64,000 bases of DNA, taken from NCBI RefSeq assembly GCF_048595595.1, contig NZ_CP184347.1; one strand, given 5' to 3'. Position 1 is the stretch's first letter, and every line of letters begins with the position of its first letter. Below, in pieces: positions 8,910-19,100 of the stretch. Both the position numbers and the translations under genes were made by a program. The stretch is from Bacteroides pyogenes_A (GTDB lineage: Bacteria; Bacteroidota; Bacteroidia; Bacteroidales; Bacteroidaceae). The notes under the pieces were generated by a model that worked only from the letters and a program-made list of their open reading frames with translations, ran no database searches and was not told the DNA's origin.

Positions 8910-10412
8910 TTAATTATAAGTCACTAAATGTTCTTTCGGTTCGGGAGAGTCTTCTCTCACATTAGGCTGCAAACCTCCGTGAGTAATGGCTGTTTGCGGA
9001 ATTTGCAATACTTTACGCGGATCGTTGGGCATCAATGTATTCACAGTTCCTTCCATATCCACATGAACCACGGGCAAGTAATGACGGCGAATATCGAACC
9101 AACGCAATCCTTCCTCTACGAATTCACGGCGACGTTCATCCAACACCATTTTCATGCGCAAGGCGTTTTCATCCAAATCCTGAAATATTTTTTTATAACC
9201 GTTATAAAGAGTAACATAATCAATCGTTCCGCCATATACAGCGTTCAGATAGGCTCCGAACTGGCTTTCGAATTCCGTCTTCTTTTCGTTTCCCATCATG
9301 GCCCATGCTTCCAGACGGTTGAAGAAAACTTCCTCGCCTCTCAGGGCGACTTCAACGGTATAAGGAAATCCGGACGAAGAGGTAATGGATGTGCGGCGTA
9401 TCAAATCGCGTTGAAATTTGGGAAGGAACGATGTGGTACTTCCGTTGCCATAACTGTAGCTTACGGAAAAACGTTTGTCGTTTTTAGAAATCACCATGCT
9501 TTGATATACATCCTGATTGAAACGGTAACCGGTATAAGCCTTATACCCGTATAGAACGTCTTTGCGAATCAGCAACAAATTCGACATCAAAGCCGGATCG
9601 GTAAATTTGCGTGCAATTACTTCGCTGCTCGCACCGGTATATACCTGGCTATAGTCGCGAATAAACTGTGGGTTATATCCATGCCCCAAAAGCTCGGTGG
9701 CATATTTCTCTGCTTTCGGAAAATCTTTCTTGAACAAGAAGAAACGGGAAGCGAAAGCCAGAATAGCCGATCTGTTGAAATGATACTTACCGGAATTTTT
9801 CAAGAATCTGTCCGATGCCAAGTCAATGGCTTCCAACAAATCTTTTTCGATAAAATCATATACTTCCTGTACACTGCTTCGTTTATACTGAGCCAGCAAG
9901 GTTACTTCCGCTTTCTCCATGATTACCACTCCGGGATCGGTAGCTGCTGTCTGAGGGTCGTATGTTTTGGCAAAAACATTCACCAGCATGAAGTGGGCGA
10001 ACGCGCGGCAGGCGAGCGCCTCACCCCGAATAGCATTCCGACGTTCGGTATTTTTCTCGGAAATCTCTTTCAGTGCCAGCAATGCCTGATTGGCATGCGC
10101 TATCGCATTGTAATGAGAGCTCCAATAGAAAGAAGGAGTATCCTGCCCTTCGAGCTCCACATTCTGCCAACGGTAAGCTTGTGTCATATCGAGACGTTGG
10201 ACATTCTTGGGATCGGCGCCTACATTATCGCTCATCCACTCCATAAATACGCCGCTTCCGTTAGGATAAGCGTTTGTCAGCAGTTCGGCTACTTTCTCAT
10301 AACTATCCAAACGCAGCCGGTTGTCGGGCGTTTCGTCCAGGAAAGAGTCGCACGAAGCGCAAACTCCCAGCGCAAACAGCCCTATAATAATATTAGTAAA
10401 CAGATTTCTCAT
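8910..10412 (-). CDS. SusD/RagB family nutrient-binding lipoprotein
   Basis: This is a 500-residue SusD homologue. It has a lipoprotein signal ending in FALGVCASC and the typical N-terminal phrase FLDETPDNRLRL. The SusD helical (TPR-like) core follows, with the conserved SHYNAIAHANQALLAL and RGEALACRAFAHFMLVNVF near residues 90-150, and the C-terminal block VLDERRREFVEEGLRWFDIRR is present in the family-specific form. SusD proteins form a lid over their SusC transporter and bind the ligand. The start lies 11 bases after the SusC stop codon, so the pair is translated from one message. Confidence 0.95.
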   Translation of the reverse strand: MRNLFTNIIIGLFALGVCASCDSFLDETPDNRLRLDSYEKVAELLTNAYPNGSGVFMEWMSDNVGADPKNVQRLDMTQAYRWQNVELEGQDTPSFYWSSHYNAIAHANQALLALKEISEKNTERRNAIRGEALACRAFAHFMLVNVFAKTYDPQTAATDPGVVIMEKAEVTLLAQYKRSSVQEVYDFIEKDLLEAIDLASDRFLKNSGKYHFNRSAILAFASRFFLFKKDFPKAEKYATELLGHGYNPQFIRDYSQVYTGASSEVIARKFTDPALMSNLLLIRKDVLYGYKAYTGYRFNQDVYQSMVISKNDKRFSVSYSYGNGSTTSFLPKFQRDLIRRTSITSSSGFPYTVEVALRGEEVFFNRLEAWAMMGNEKKTEFESQFGAYLNAVYGGTIDYVTLYNGYKKIFQDLDENALRMKMVLDERRREFVEEGLRWFDIRRHYLPVVHVDMEGTVNTLMPNDPRKVLQIPQTAITHGGLQPNVREDSPEPKEHLVTYN

Positions 10413-10423
10413 ATACTTGCGAA

Positions 10424-13400
10424 TTAAAAGTTTAGACCTACAGTAAATGTATACATTTTAGAAACGGGCAGAGAAACACCGCCTGACAAATAGAATTCCG
10501 GATCGATTCCGTTGAGTTTGCTGTCGGAATAAAGCAACAGTAAGTTGGTTGCCTGAAACGACAGGTTGGCGCTGTTGATAAACGTACCTTTCAACCAGCT
10601 GTGTGGCAACGAATAACCTACAGTCAGGTCTTTCAAACGAATAAAGTCGCCTTTTGCCACCCGCTCGGTACTCTTGTTGTACATCTGATAAGTCTGTTTC
10701 CCTTCAATACGTTTGTAAGTCCGTTTATCCAAAATGGCAGGGATTGAAGTGAGCTGCTCGTCTCCTTTGATTCTCCAACGGTTCTTTAGCTCTTTCGGGA
10801 AAGCGGAGTAGTCGTTGTATGACGGATAGAACGCATCGTCCAATCGGATGACATTGCCCCATTTATACACCAATCCCAATGACATGTTCCAATTGCGGTA
10901 ACGGAATGTGTTTGTCAATCCTCCGTAACTTTTCGGTTCCAACGGACCTTCGTACTTCAATACTTTGTCGATGTCCGAACGCGACTGCAGATTCATGTCA
11001 TACACGATTTCATTGTTTTCGCCGTAGAATGTCGGGATACCGTCTTGATCCAATCCGGCAAAGCGAATGGAGAACAAGCCTCGCTGCGGATAGCCCAACA
11101 TGGCTACACCCGTATTCGAAATAGCGGAAGATATTCTTGAAAAGTTGTTCAGCTTGGTAATCTCACTCTTATGGAAGTTGAGATTCAAGCTGCTTTTCCA
11201 TTCAAAATCTTTCGTGGCAATATTGAGTGTACTTACGGCAAACTCGAATCCGCGTGACTTCATGTTACCGATATTTCCCAGTTTGATAGCCTGACCGCCT
11301 ACTCCTGAAGTATATACAAAGTCGATCAAATCTATCGATTTACGACGATAGTGAGCCACATCCAACATGATCCGGTTTTTGAAAAGGGCCATCTCAAAGC
11401 CTAAATTCAATTCATACATTTTTTCCCATGTCAGATCTTTATTCTGTAGACTTTCGATAGTGTTGTATACCTCGTTGTCGGTAGGACGGAGCGTCTGCTT
11501 CGCATAAATCGTCAACTCGGCACTCGTAGCCGGACCCATGATACCATTATATCCATAAGATATTTTCGGTTTCAACAAACTGATCACTTTCGAATCCTTG
11601 AGGAACGATTCTTCGTGCATATTCCATGCAGCGCTCACATTCCACGAAGGCAAATAACGGGCCTCGCGCGAACTGCCCAACTGGTTCGAACCGTCGTAAC
11701 GGAAGCCGCCGTTGAATATATATTTTCCGGCATACGAATAAGCCACATTCATGAACGATGAAATTCTGCGGTCGCGACTTTCGCGATATGCGTAATATAC
11801 ATCTCCCTGTTGTTTCAGGTAATCCATTACATCCGGGTGAGTGGAAACCACACCGCCTTTATCCCACAGATATCCCCAACCGTCGTTGGCTCTGAGCTTA
11901 CGCTCCACACTGTTTATCTCGAATCCGGCAAACACGTTGGCAACATGATCCATACTGATTTTCGGAGAAAAATCTGCAGTCGCTCTCATATACGCATGGC
12001 GCATGTCCGACTCTTCGGTATTGTAGAAACCGCCTTCGGGCAAAACGCTGTATGGATTGGCCGTCGGCAACTTGGGATTGCGGAACAGGAAACGGTTGGC
12101 GTCGATAATCGATTGCGAATAATCCGCCCTGTAGGCTTCCGCCTGATTCGAGAACTCATGAATCTTATGTTCCTTCAACGTATTGGCAGCACGATACTGG
12201 AACGATCCCATCAACGTCAGGCTTTTGAACGGATTGTATTCCAAATCCATCTGTGCGGTGATGTCGCGAACGGTCAGATCTACAAAATTGTGTTCCAATT
12301 CATGAAGGATATTGAAGTCGGTATAGCTCCGGCGGAAGAACTCCCGATTGCCGTTCTCGTCATACGCTCTCATGCTACGGCTGGTATTCAACGCATAGTT
12401 GAAAGGATTGATATCGAAATCGCGTGTAAACTCACCGGTTATCGCGTCAAAGTTCCGGTCTTTCGTTCCCGGTACACGTTGATCACGAATATTTGTCGAA
12501 AGCTTCAAGCCCACATTAAACACTTTCGAAAGATTGAACTTTCCTCTCAATGAAGCCGTATAACGTTTCACCTTATCCGAAGTGACAGCCATACCGTTAT
12601 CGTTGTAATAACTCAACGAAGCATAATAAGTCGTCTTCTCACCACCGCCGGACAGGCTCAAAGAGTGCTGGTTCACCAACGAATGGTGGAACAGAGTATT
12701 GAACCAATCGGTATTGCTGTTGGCATAACCCGAGAGAAAATCCTCGTTCAACGTACCGTTCGGGCCCCAGTTAATATTTCCTTTGGTTATCTCGTCGAAC
12801 ATTTTCCCCATGGCTCCGAAATTCTCGCTACGCGCTACCGTGGTGATATCGATCCATCCTTTGTTCACCAGCTCCTTGTAAATATACATCTCGTCGCTCG
12901 ACTCCATGATGTTGAAGTCACCGTATCTCGGGCGCCCTTTTAACGCCAAACTTCCTGTATAGTTGACCGACAGTTTGTCTTTCTTACCTTGTTTGGTCGT
13001 AATAACAATCACACCGTTCATGGCCTGCGCGCCATACAATGAAGTAGCCGACACGTCTTTCAATATTTCGAAGCTGCTGATATCCTCCGGATTCAATCCT
13101 GCCACGCCTGAGCTCAACAAGGTAGAAAGATTACCCGAAGTAAGTTCCTCAGCGCTCACCGACATCAAGTCTTCCAGCACTACGCCGTCGACAACCCACA
13201 AGGGTTTATTGGTTCCGTTGATCGAAGAATTTCCGCGAATGGTCAATATCGGACTGGCTCCGAAAGAGCCCGACACATTTGTTATCTGCACTCCCGAAAC
13301 CTTACCCTGCAGTGAGCTCGTCAAATCGGGGGTTCCTTTCAGAATCGTTTCATCGGCATTTATTTTGCTGGCAGAACCCGTAAACATTTTACGGTTGATT

Positions 13401-14005
13401 TTTTGATAACCGGTTACCACCACATCTCCCAGACTGATGGCATTATCTTTCATTACCACTTGCATAGTTTTCGTCCCGATACGTCGTTCTACCGTTTCCA
13501 AGCCGACATACGAAATTATCACCACATCATTCAGAGAAGCATCGAGCCTGAAGTTTCCGTCGATATCGGTAATCGTTCCCTGCGTAGTTCCTTTCAGTTT
13601 CACTGCCGCTCCGATTACAGGTACGCCTTGCTCGCCGACAACCGTTCCTTTTATTTCCGTTTTTGTTTCTTTCGAAGGCTGAGACTGGGGAGACAATATG
13701 ATTGTCATATCTTTCAACCTGTAAGAAAGGCCTGCCTGCGGAAGATATTCGTCCAATACCTCCTTCAGCTCCTTGTCCCGACATGCGTAACTCAACCGTT
13801 TCGACATGTCTATCAAGTCCTTTCTGTACAAGAACTTATACTTAACTTGTTGCTCCACTGCCCGAAAAAAGCTTTCGATAGAAGCCTGTTCCAGATTTAG
13901 CGTAATCCGACTGCCCTTTTGCTGCGCATTTACCACTTGTAAATGGCAAAGAAAGAGCAAAACGCATGCTAAACTTCTTAAAGAAAAGAATGATCGTTTA
14001 TCCAT
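10424..14005 (-). CDS. SusC/RagA TonB-dependent transporter with STN signalling domain
   Basis: The protein has 1193 residues. A signal peptide ends near LQVVNAQQ. Residues about 30-110 form an STN (secretin/TonB short N-terminal) domain, followed by a carboxypeptidase-like regulatory domain (IKGTVVGEQGVPVIGAAVKL). The SusC plug comes next with VVVTGYQKINRKMFTGS and VLRGNS-like motifs, and then a long TonB-dependent beta barrel ending in the aromatic YTFTVGLNF. The STN domain indicates that ligand binding is reported to the FecR anti-sigma protein encoded just upstream. It forms the import channel with the SusD gene that follows. Confidence 0.95.
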   Translation of the reverse strand: MDKRSFFSLRSLACVLLFLCHLQVVNAQQKGSRITLNLEQASIESFFRAVEQQVKYKFLYRKDLIDMSKRLSYACRDKELKEVLDEYLPQAGLSYRLKDMTIILSPQSQPSKETKTEIKGTVVGEQGVPVIGAAVKLKGTTQGTITDIDGNFRLDASLNDVVIISYVGLETVERRIGTKTMQVVMKDNAISLGDVVVTGYQKINRKMFTGSASKINADETILKGTPDLTSSLQGKVSGVQITNVSGSFGASPILTIRGNSSINGTNKPLWVVDGVVLEDLMSVSAEELTSGNLSTLLSSGVAGLNPEDISSFEILKDVSATSLYGAQAMNGVIVITTKQGKKDKLSVNYTGSLALKGRPRYGDFNIMESSDEMYIYKELVNKGWIDITTVARSENFGAMGKMFDEITKGNINWGPNGTLNEDFLSGYANSNTDWFNTLFHHSLVNQHSLSLSGGGEKTTYYASLSYYNDNGMAVTSDKVKRYTASLRGKFNLSKVFNVGLKLSTNIRDQRVPGTKDRNFDAITGEFTRDFDINPFNYALNTSRSMRAYDENGNREFFRRSYTDFNILHELEHNFVDLTVRDITAQMDLEYNPFKSLTLMGSFQYRAANTLKEHKIHEFSNQAEAYRADYSQSIIDANRFLFRNPKLPTANPYSVLPEGGFYNTEESDMRHAYMRATADFSPKISMDHVANVFAGFEINSVERKLRANDGWGYLWDKGGVVSTHPDVMDYLKQQGDVYYAYRESRDRRISSFMNVAYSYAGKYIFNGGFRYDGSNQLGSSREARYLPSWNVSAAWNMHEESFLKDSKVISLLKPKISYGYNGIMGPATSAELTIYAKQTLRPTDNEVYNTIESLQNKDLTWEKMYELNLGFEMALFKNRIMLDVAHYRRKSIDLIDFVYTSGVGGQAIKLGNIGNMKSRGFEFAVSTLNIATKDFEWKSSLNLNFHKSEITKLNNFSRISSAISNTGVAMLGYPQRGLFSIRFAGLDQDGIPTFYGENNEIVYDMNLQSRSDIDKVLKYEGPLEPKSYGGLTNTFRYRNWNMSLGLVYKWGNVIRLDDAFYPSYNDYSAFPKELKNRWRIKGDEQLTSIPAILDKRTYKRIEGKQTYQMYNKSTERVAKGDFIRLKDLTVGYSLPHSWLKGTFINSANLSFQATNLLLLYSDSKLNGIDPEFYLSGGVSLPVSKMYTFTVGLNF

Positions 14006-14156
14006 ACTTCACCTTGGTTTTTATATTAATTATGTCTCAAAAAAAACTCAAAGAATTTTGTAGAAAACCATTTGGCTTCCTTATCAACTATACCTATTAT
14101 TTTTCTGTGCTTTTCTACAGATTCGAAAATATCCGCCACATTTCACTAAAATCCCC

Positions 14157-15341
14157 TTACTTCCTGACAAGGATTTCTTGGCCTTTGCGATCGATATGTA
14201 TCAAACCGCTTTCTTCGATCATCCGGATGATCTCATCCAACTGTTCATATTGTTTGAACGCACCGGTAAACGGCAACTCTTTCAGCGAAGGCTCTTCGTA
14301 GGCAATTGTGACATCATACAATCTGCCTAATATATTCATCAGTTCCTCCAACCGTTTGTTCTTGAATGTGATTACTTCATCTACCCATGCCGTATATTCG
14401 TATGTATCTACATTTACCACTGTCAGCCGGTCGTCATTCACGCGGCATTGCTGTCCGGGGGTCAATTCGACCGACTGGCTGCCGAGTGAGTATCTGATTT
14501 TACCGCGCACCAGCGTAATCATAGGTGTCTCATCATCGTAGCAATGCACATTAAACGCAGTACCCAATACCCTGACCACTCCATGTTCGGTATTAACTAT
14601 GAACGGATGAGCTTTGTCTTCGGTCACTTCGAACAAGAGTTCTCCTTTGACAGACACCATACGGTCAGGCCCATCGAACCGGTTAGGGAATGTTATTTCC
14701 GAATCCGAATTGAGCCATACTTTCGTCCCGTCGCTCAGTTGCATCTTGAATTGTTTTCCCCTGAGTATTTTAAGTGTGTTGTATACGACCTCAGGAGAAT
14801 TATCCTTTTCTTCTGTAATCAATTGTTCTCCTTGTTTGATCGCTTCCGCTGAAACCGTCATCACACTCTTCGACTGATTCATCGGAATACGCTTTCCATC
14901 CGCAGTCAACAATAATGCGTCAGCCTGCGTTTCATTGATTTCAGGTAAATTGTCATCCATCAAACGCTCGGTATATATCCGATTTTGCAACGCTCTTCTT
15001 TCCATTATCCAATAAAAAAAGAACGAAGAGAGCCCCACCAAAGCAACTAATGCCGCAGCTACAGACCAACGCTTGAAGAATATGATTTTCTTTCCGGATT
15101 TTTGTTTTCCGGTATTTTTCCATTTCTCATACGCCTCTTCCGCCTCCATACGATCTTTTTCGGGATCGAACGATGCAAGAAACTCCGGTCGCTCGTATTT
15201 CTCAAGCAACTCTCTGTATCGAGGCGAATCCGCCAGCCACCGTTCCAGCTCTTTCTGCTCTTCGGACGTTATAATACCCAAGATTTTTTTTCGAATTAAC
15301 TCGGATACAATAATCATTCGGTTGTTTCCCATTTCTGACAC
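14157..15341 (-). CDS. FecR family anti-sigma factor
   Basis: The protein has 394 residues. The cytoplasmic N-terminal part includes IRKKILGIITSEEQKELERWL. A single membrane helix follows near residues 88-110 (WSVAAALVALVGLSSFFFYW). The periplasmic FecR domain carries the landmark phrases TLKILRGKQFKMQLSDGTKVWLNS (given in parts here as LSDGTKVWLNS), VKGELLFEV and VRVLGTAFNV. The C-terminal DUF4974-like domain, which contacts STN domains, includes FKNKRLEELMNILGR. It should hold the ECF sigma factor inactive until the SusC transporter is engaged. The sigma gene is divergent, not co-directional as is more common. Confidence 0.92.
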   Translation of the reverse strand: MSEMGNNRMIIVSELIRKKILGIITSEEQKELERWLADSPRYRELLEKYERPEFLASFDPEKDRMEAEEAYEKWKNTGKQKSGKKIIFFKRWSVAAALVALVGLSSFFFYWIMERRALQNRIYTERLMDDNLPEINETQADALLLTADGKRIPMNQSKSVMTVSAEAIKQGEQLITEEKDNSPEVVYNTLKILRGKQFKMQLSDGTKVWLNSDSEITFPNRFDGPDRMVSVKGELLFEVTEDKAHPFIVNTEHGVVRVLGTAFNVHCYDDETPMITLVRGKIRYSLGSQSVELTPGQQCRVNDDRLTVVNVDTYEYTAWVDEVITFKNKRLEELMNILGRLYDVTIAYEEPSLKELPFTGAFKQYEQLDEIIRMIEESGLIHIDRKGQEILVRK

Positions 15342-15479
15342 TAAAGATTATCGTTTTATTAACAAGACAATTAAAAAAAGAAAAAGTGGCGCAAGAATTG
15401 AAAAAAAACATCTTTTTCTTTCTTTTTCATACATTTTCTACCTTGACTCACATTTCTTTCAAATTCATCGGAAGAAACA

Positions 15480-15508
15480 TTGCTCAAAAGAAAATTATTG
15501 TAACTTTG
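15480..15508 (+). promoter_or_regulatory. Bacteroides-type promoter for the ECF sigma gene
   Basis: A TTG at 15480-15482 and TAACTTTG at 15501-15508 are 18 bases apart. This fits the Bacteroides -33/-7 consensus and lies 69 bases upstream of the sigma start codon. No clear promoter for the divergent FecR gene was recognised. Confidence 0.65.
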
Positions 15509-15576
15509 CCCCTCCATATAGAATAATGTAAATTTAACCAAGTAACAAAAAAATATTAAAAGCGCATTTTCAACCA

Positions 15577-16113
15577 ATGAGTCAAGCACATCAAGACGAA
15601 TGGATCATCACACAACTTACCACGAACTTTGACGAAGGTTTCCGTTTGATGTTTCTTGCATACTATGCTCCCTTAAAGCGAATTGCCGGGAAAATAGTAG
15701 GTTCAGGCTTTGCAGAAGATGCCGTACAGGATATTTTTACCAAAATATGGTCGAACAAAGTGTGTTTCGACAATGTCAATTCCCTTAAGTCTTATCTATA
15801 TACAAGCATACAGAACCAGTGCCTTAATGTTCTCCGTAAAAACGGACTGCTGGAAAATTATAAAGAAGCGTTGCAAAATGAATATTGGGAAGAAGCCATT
15901 CTTGACGAGGAAGTCTTCATGCGATTGTACGAAGCCATCGACCTGCTTCCGGAACATTATAGAGAAGCGATGATTAAGACATTGCAAGGAGAGTCCATTG
16001 CCAAAATAGCCTCATCGATGAACGCTACTGAAGATACGATTAAAGCTTACAAGCGAAGGGCCAAGCAATTGCTGAAGAAACAGCTGTGCGACCTTTCCCT
16101 TATATACAAATAA
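15577..16113 (+). CDS. ECF RNA polymerase sigma-70 factor
   Basis: The protein has 178 residues, the standard size for a Bacteroides ECF sigma factor. Region 2 is recognised by RLMFLAYYAPLKRIAGKIV and EDAVQDIFTKIW near residues 25-60. Region 4 is recognised by LPEHYREAMIKTLQGES and ATEDTIKAYKRRAKQLL near residues 125-170, which forms the helix-turn-helix for the -35 element. It probably directs transcription of the FecR-SusC-SusD operon when the FecR protein releases it. It is transcribed divergently from FecR, and a bidirectional terminator follows the stop codon. Confidence 0.95.
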   Translation: MSQAHQDEWIITQLTTNFDEGFRLMFLAYYAPLKRIAGKIVGSGFAEDAVQDIFTKIWSNKVCFDNVNSLKSYLYTSIQNQCLNVLRKNGLLENYKEALQNEYWEEAILDEEVFMRLYEAIDLLPEHYREAMIKTLQGESIAKIASSMNATEDTIKAYKRRAKQLLKKQLCDLSLIYK

Positions 16114-16121
16114 TATACGAC

Positions 16122-16159
16122 AAGGCTCGTCTCCGAAAACGTTTTCGGAAACGAGCCTT
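16122..16159. terminator. Bidirectional terminator between sigma factor and macroglobulin genes
   Basis: This is a near-perfect palindrome with arms AAGGCTCGTCTCCGAAAAC and its partner at 16141-16159, with one mismatch in 19 pairs. It lies between two convergent genes that end at 16113 and 16175, so it should end both transcripts. Confidence 0.85.
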
Positions 16160-16174
16160 ACCATACAAAAACAG

Positions 16175-19100
16175 CTACTTCACTTCCACCCTTTCCGATC
16201 CGGAATGTGAAGCATATTCAGGAGCATAAGCGCACTGCATGGTGGCCATGCCCGATTCGTAAACTCCCCGGCGACTGACACGACAGGTATATTCCAACAC
16301 ATAAACTCCCTTGCCCAAGTGGTCGAAGAAGAAATTGGAGGAAGCGTCTTTCACGTCCACATAATATCCGAAACCATTGTCCCAACGATAACCGGACAGA
16401 TTACCGACCGGTTCGAAGCAGGCGGCACGTTGGTCTTTCAACTGCACGAAGTCCATCGTACGGTCCAAACGTATTGTCAGGCGGGAAGTTACTTTATCGC
16501 CTACCTGCAACACCGTCTTTTCGGTCACGGGTTGCAGCTGCGGCCTGCCTTCCACGGTACGTTCCACATACAGTTGCTTCTGCACGTTCAGCTCACCGCC
16601 ATGCTGCTTCACGTCGCCAATCGGCGATTCGTATTGTGCATAGACCGCTCCCCACGCAATGCCCGGATCGCGTTTTTCAACCTCTACGGTGCGCGCGTCC
16701 AGCACTCCGGGCTCTGTAAACGAACGTTTCACATAGCCCAACACCGGTACGGTAGTCTTAGCCGGCGAATAGGTCTCGATTACCTCATTGCCGATAACTA
16801 CGCGCACGTCGCCCGGATTGTCGAGCAAGTTCGCTCCTTTCATCAGCAGCGCATACACAGCATCCGCCGTAGCCACCGGAGAGCTCCACTGCTGAGTCTG
16901 CTTCTGTTTCAGCAACCAGAACTTCATTTCTTCCACCGTCGCGTCGTTCCCTCCTGTCAGCATGAGGGCCTCCATCACACCGACATGCGCCTGCAATTTC
17001 ATTCCGCCCCACGAATACGGATTCTCGTTAAAGTCGAAAAACATTCCCAACTCATCCGTTTTCGTAAGGTGCTCCTTTATCGAAGCTACGAATGCCTGCG
17101 ACTCTTTTTTACGTCCCGCTTTATCGAGCACAATCGCCGCAATCGCTTTAGTCGGCATATCAGGCGAAGAAAGAAGCTTTTCCGTCTGAGCAAGGAAATA
17201 AGCGTATGCCGTTTTGTTGGCAGCGGGAACCGCTTCTTCCGAAACCGCCATCAGATAAAGGTATTGCAAGGCCATTCCCGAAATACCCTGAAGTTTCATG
17301 CCTTTTTTCTTTAATTTAAGCAGCTCCCTGTACTCCTCCAATGCTTCACGATGCAAGTAATCCAATGCTTTCCGTTGCATACCGGCAACCTTTCCTTCGG
17401 GCCGCTTGTCGGTGAGCAGCGCCAGTCTGGCGTTCAGCACTGCGATATAAGTCGTTACATACCGGCTGCCCCTCATACCGGGATACCATACCCAAGATCC
17501 GTCGGCTTCCTGCAACTCCTCCAATTTAGCCAATATCGCCCGGCTGCCGTCGCGGAGATTGTTCAAATCGAACAAAGCAGATACGCGCTCTTTTTGCTGT
17601 TGCTCCGTCTGCGCTTCGAGTACCCAAGGCGATTCTGCCAGCAGGATATTCTTCAGTTCCCGGTTTTTTTGCAGATTGCTCAGGAAGGTCTCTCTCGTCC
17701 CCCCTTGCAGTTTCCAACTTTCGAATACGCTCTTCACCCTCGGCTGACTGTTCATAATGTGAGAAGCCAGCGTATTGGCATATAGAGCCGTAGCCCACGC
17801 AATGGCATTGTCGCTTTCGGGAATTCCCAACGACGGAAGCGCCTGCACGGCATACCAGGCCGGATTTCCGGTAAATTCCACCGTCAGCCTGCGGTCTGTA
17901 GCCGTTTCACTACGTTCATTGAACAGTTTATCCAATGAGAATACACGCTTCTGTTCGCCACGAACGGGCATGGCAAGCGTTTCTATGAGATGTTCTTTAT
18001 TGCTGAGCACCGGAAGCAACTGCTGCTCTCCATCGCTGAACGCACCGCTTTCGGCAGTCAGCCGGCAGCCGATGAATCGGTAACGGTCGGTCGCCGTAAA
18101 CCGGAAGTTCACACCCGCATTTTTCCCTGCATCCGCCACAAAATCCTGCTCCTGAGTACTGATTACTTTCTCGGTCAACGGGTCGAAAAGCGTCAGTTTC
18201 ACCGTTCCACTCTGCTGCGTTTCCGTCATATTGGCAATGGAAGCCGCAATCGATGTTTCATCCCCTACCCTTACAAATCGGGGAAGATTCGGAGTAATCA
18301 TAAACTCTTTGCTTGTCACGGCTTCCGCGTTCAACACGCCCGTCATCATCTCTTTGGTATGGGCATAGGCACGGAAGTTCCACCGCGTAAGGCTTTCGGG
18401 CATGGTGAAAGAAATCACCACCTCGCCCTGTTCATTGGTGCGAAGCTGCGGATAGAAGAATGCGGTTTCGGCAAGGTTGGTACGAAGGTAAGCAGGGCTC
18501 TCGGAAAGAAGTTCTTCTCCGGCATCATCCGTCTCCGTCTTCACCTCAGCATCCGCCGCAAAACCGTCTCTTGCCACTTCGGCAGATTCCAGCATCATCG
18601 GGGCTGCTTCCTGCACGACTCCCACACCCCGAATCATCAGATTCTTCGACTTTCCGCCACGAGTCTTCCTGCCGTATCCGGTAATAACCATTTCCTCTAA
18701 ATAACCATAGCCGCGAGGGAACGAGAAAGCATCGTATACCAAGCCATCCACCTTCAGCAGATTCCGTTCCCACCTGCCGTAAAAAGCATTCGTTCCCAAA
18801 TATCCGGCATTCCATCCGAAGCGAGGCATGCGAAGATCGTAATACAGATCAAAACCCTGAGTCTGTTTCCAGATTCTATCCAGCGAAGCGTCGTACATGG
18901 TTGCCAGCATTTCGGCAACGGCAGGCTTGCCCTGCGGCGTGCGCACCGTAAGCCTCCACTCTTCCTGCTGCCCGGGACGCAATTTATCGCGGAATACTTC
19001 CCATTTCATGACAAGCGTCCTTTCAGGCCTCCGCTTTTCGAGCCTCACTTCCTTCTGATAAAGTTTTCCGTCGCGCACCATGCAGAAATGAACGAGAATG

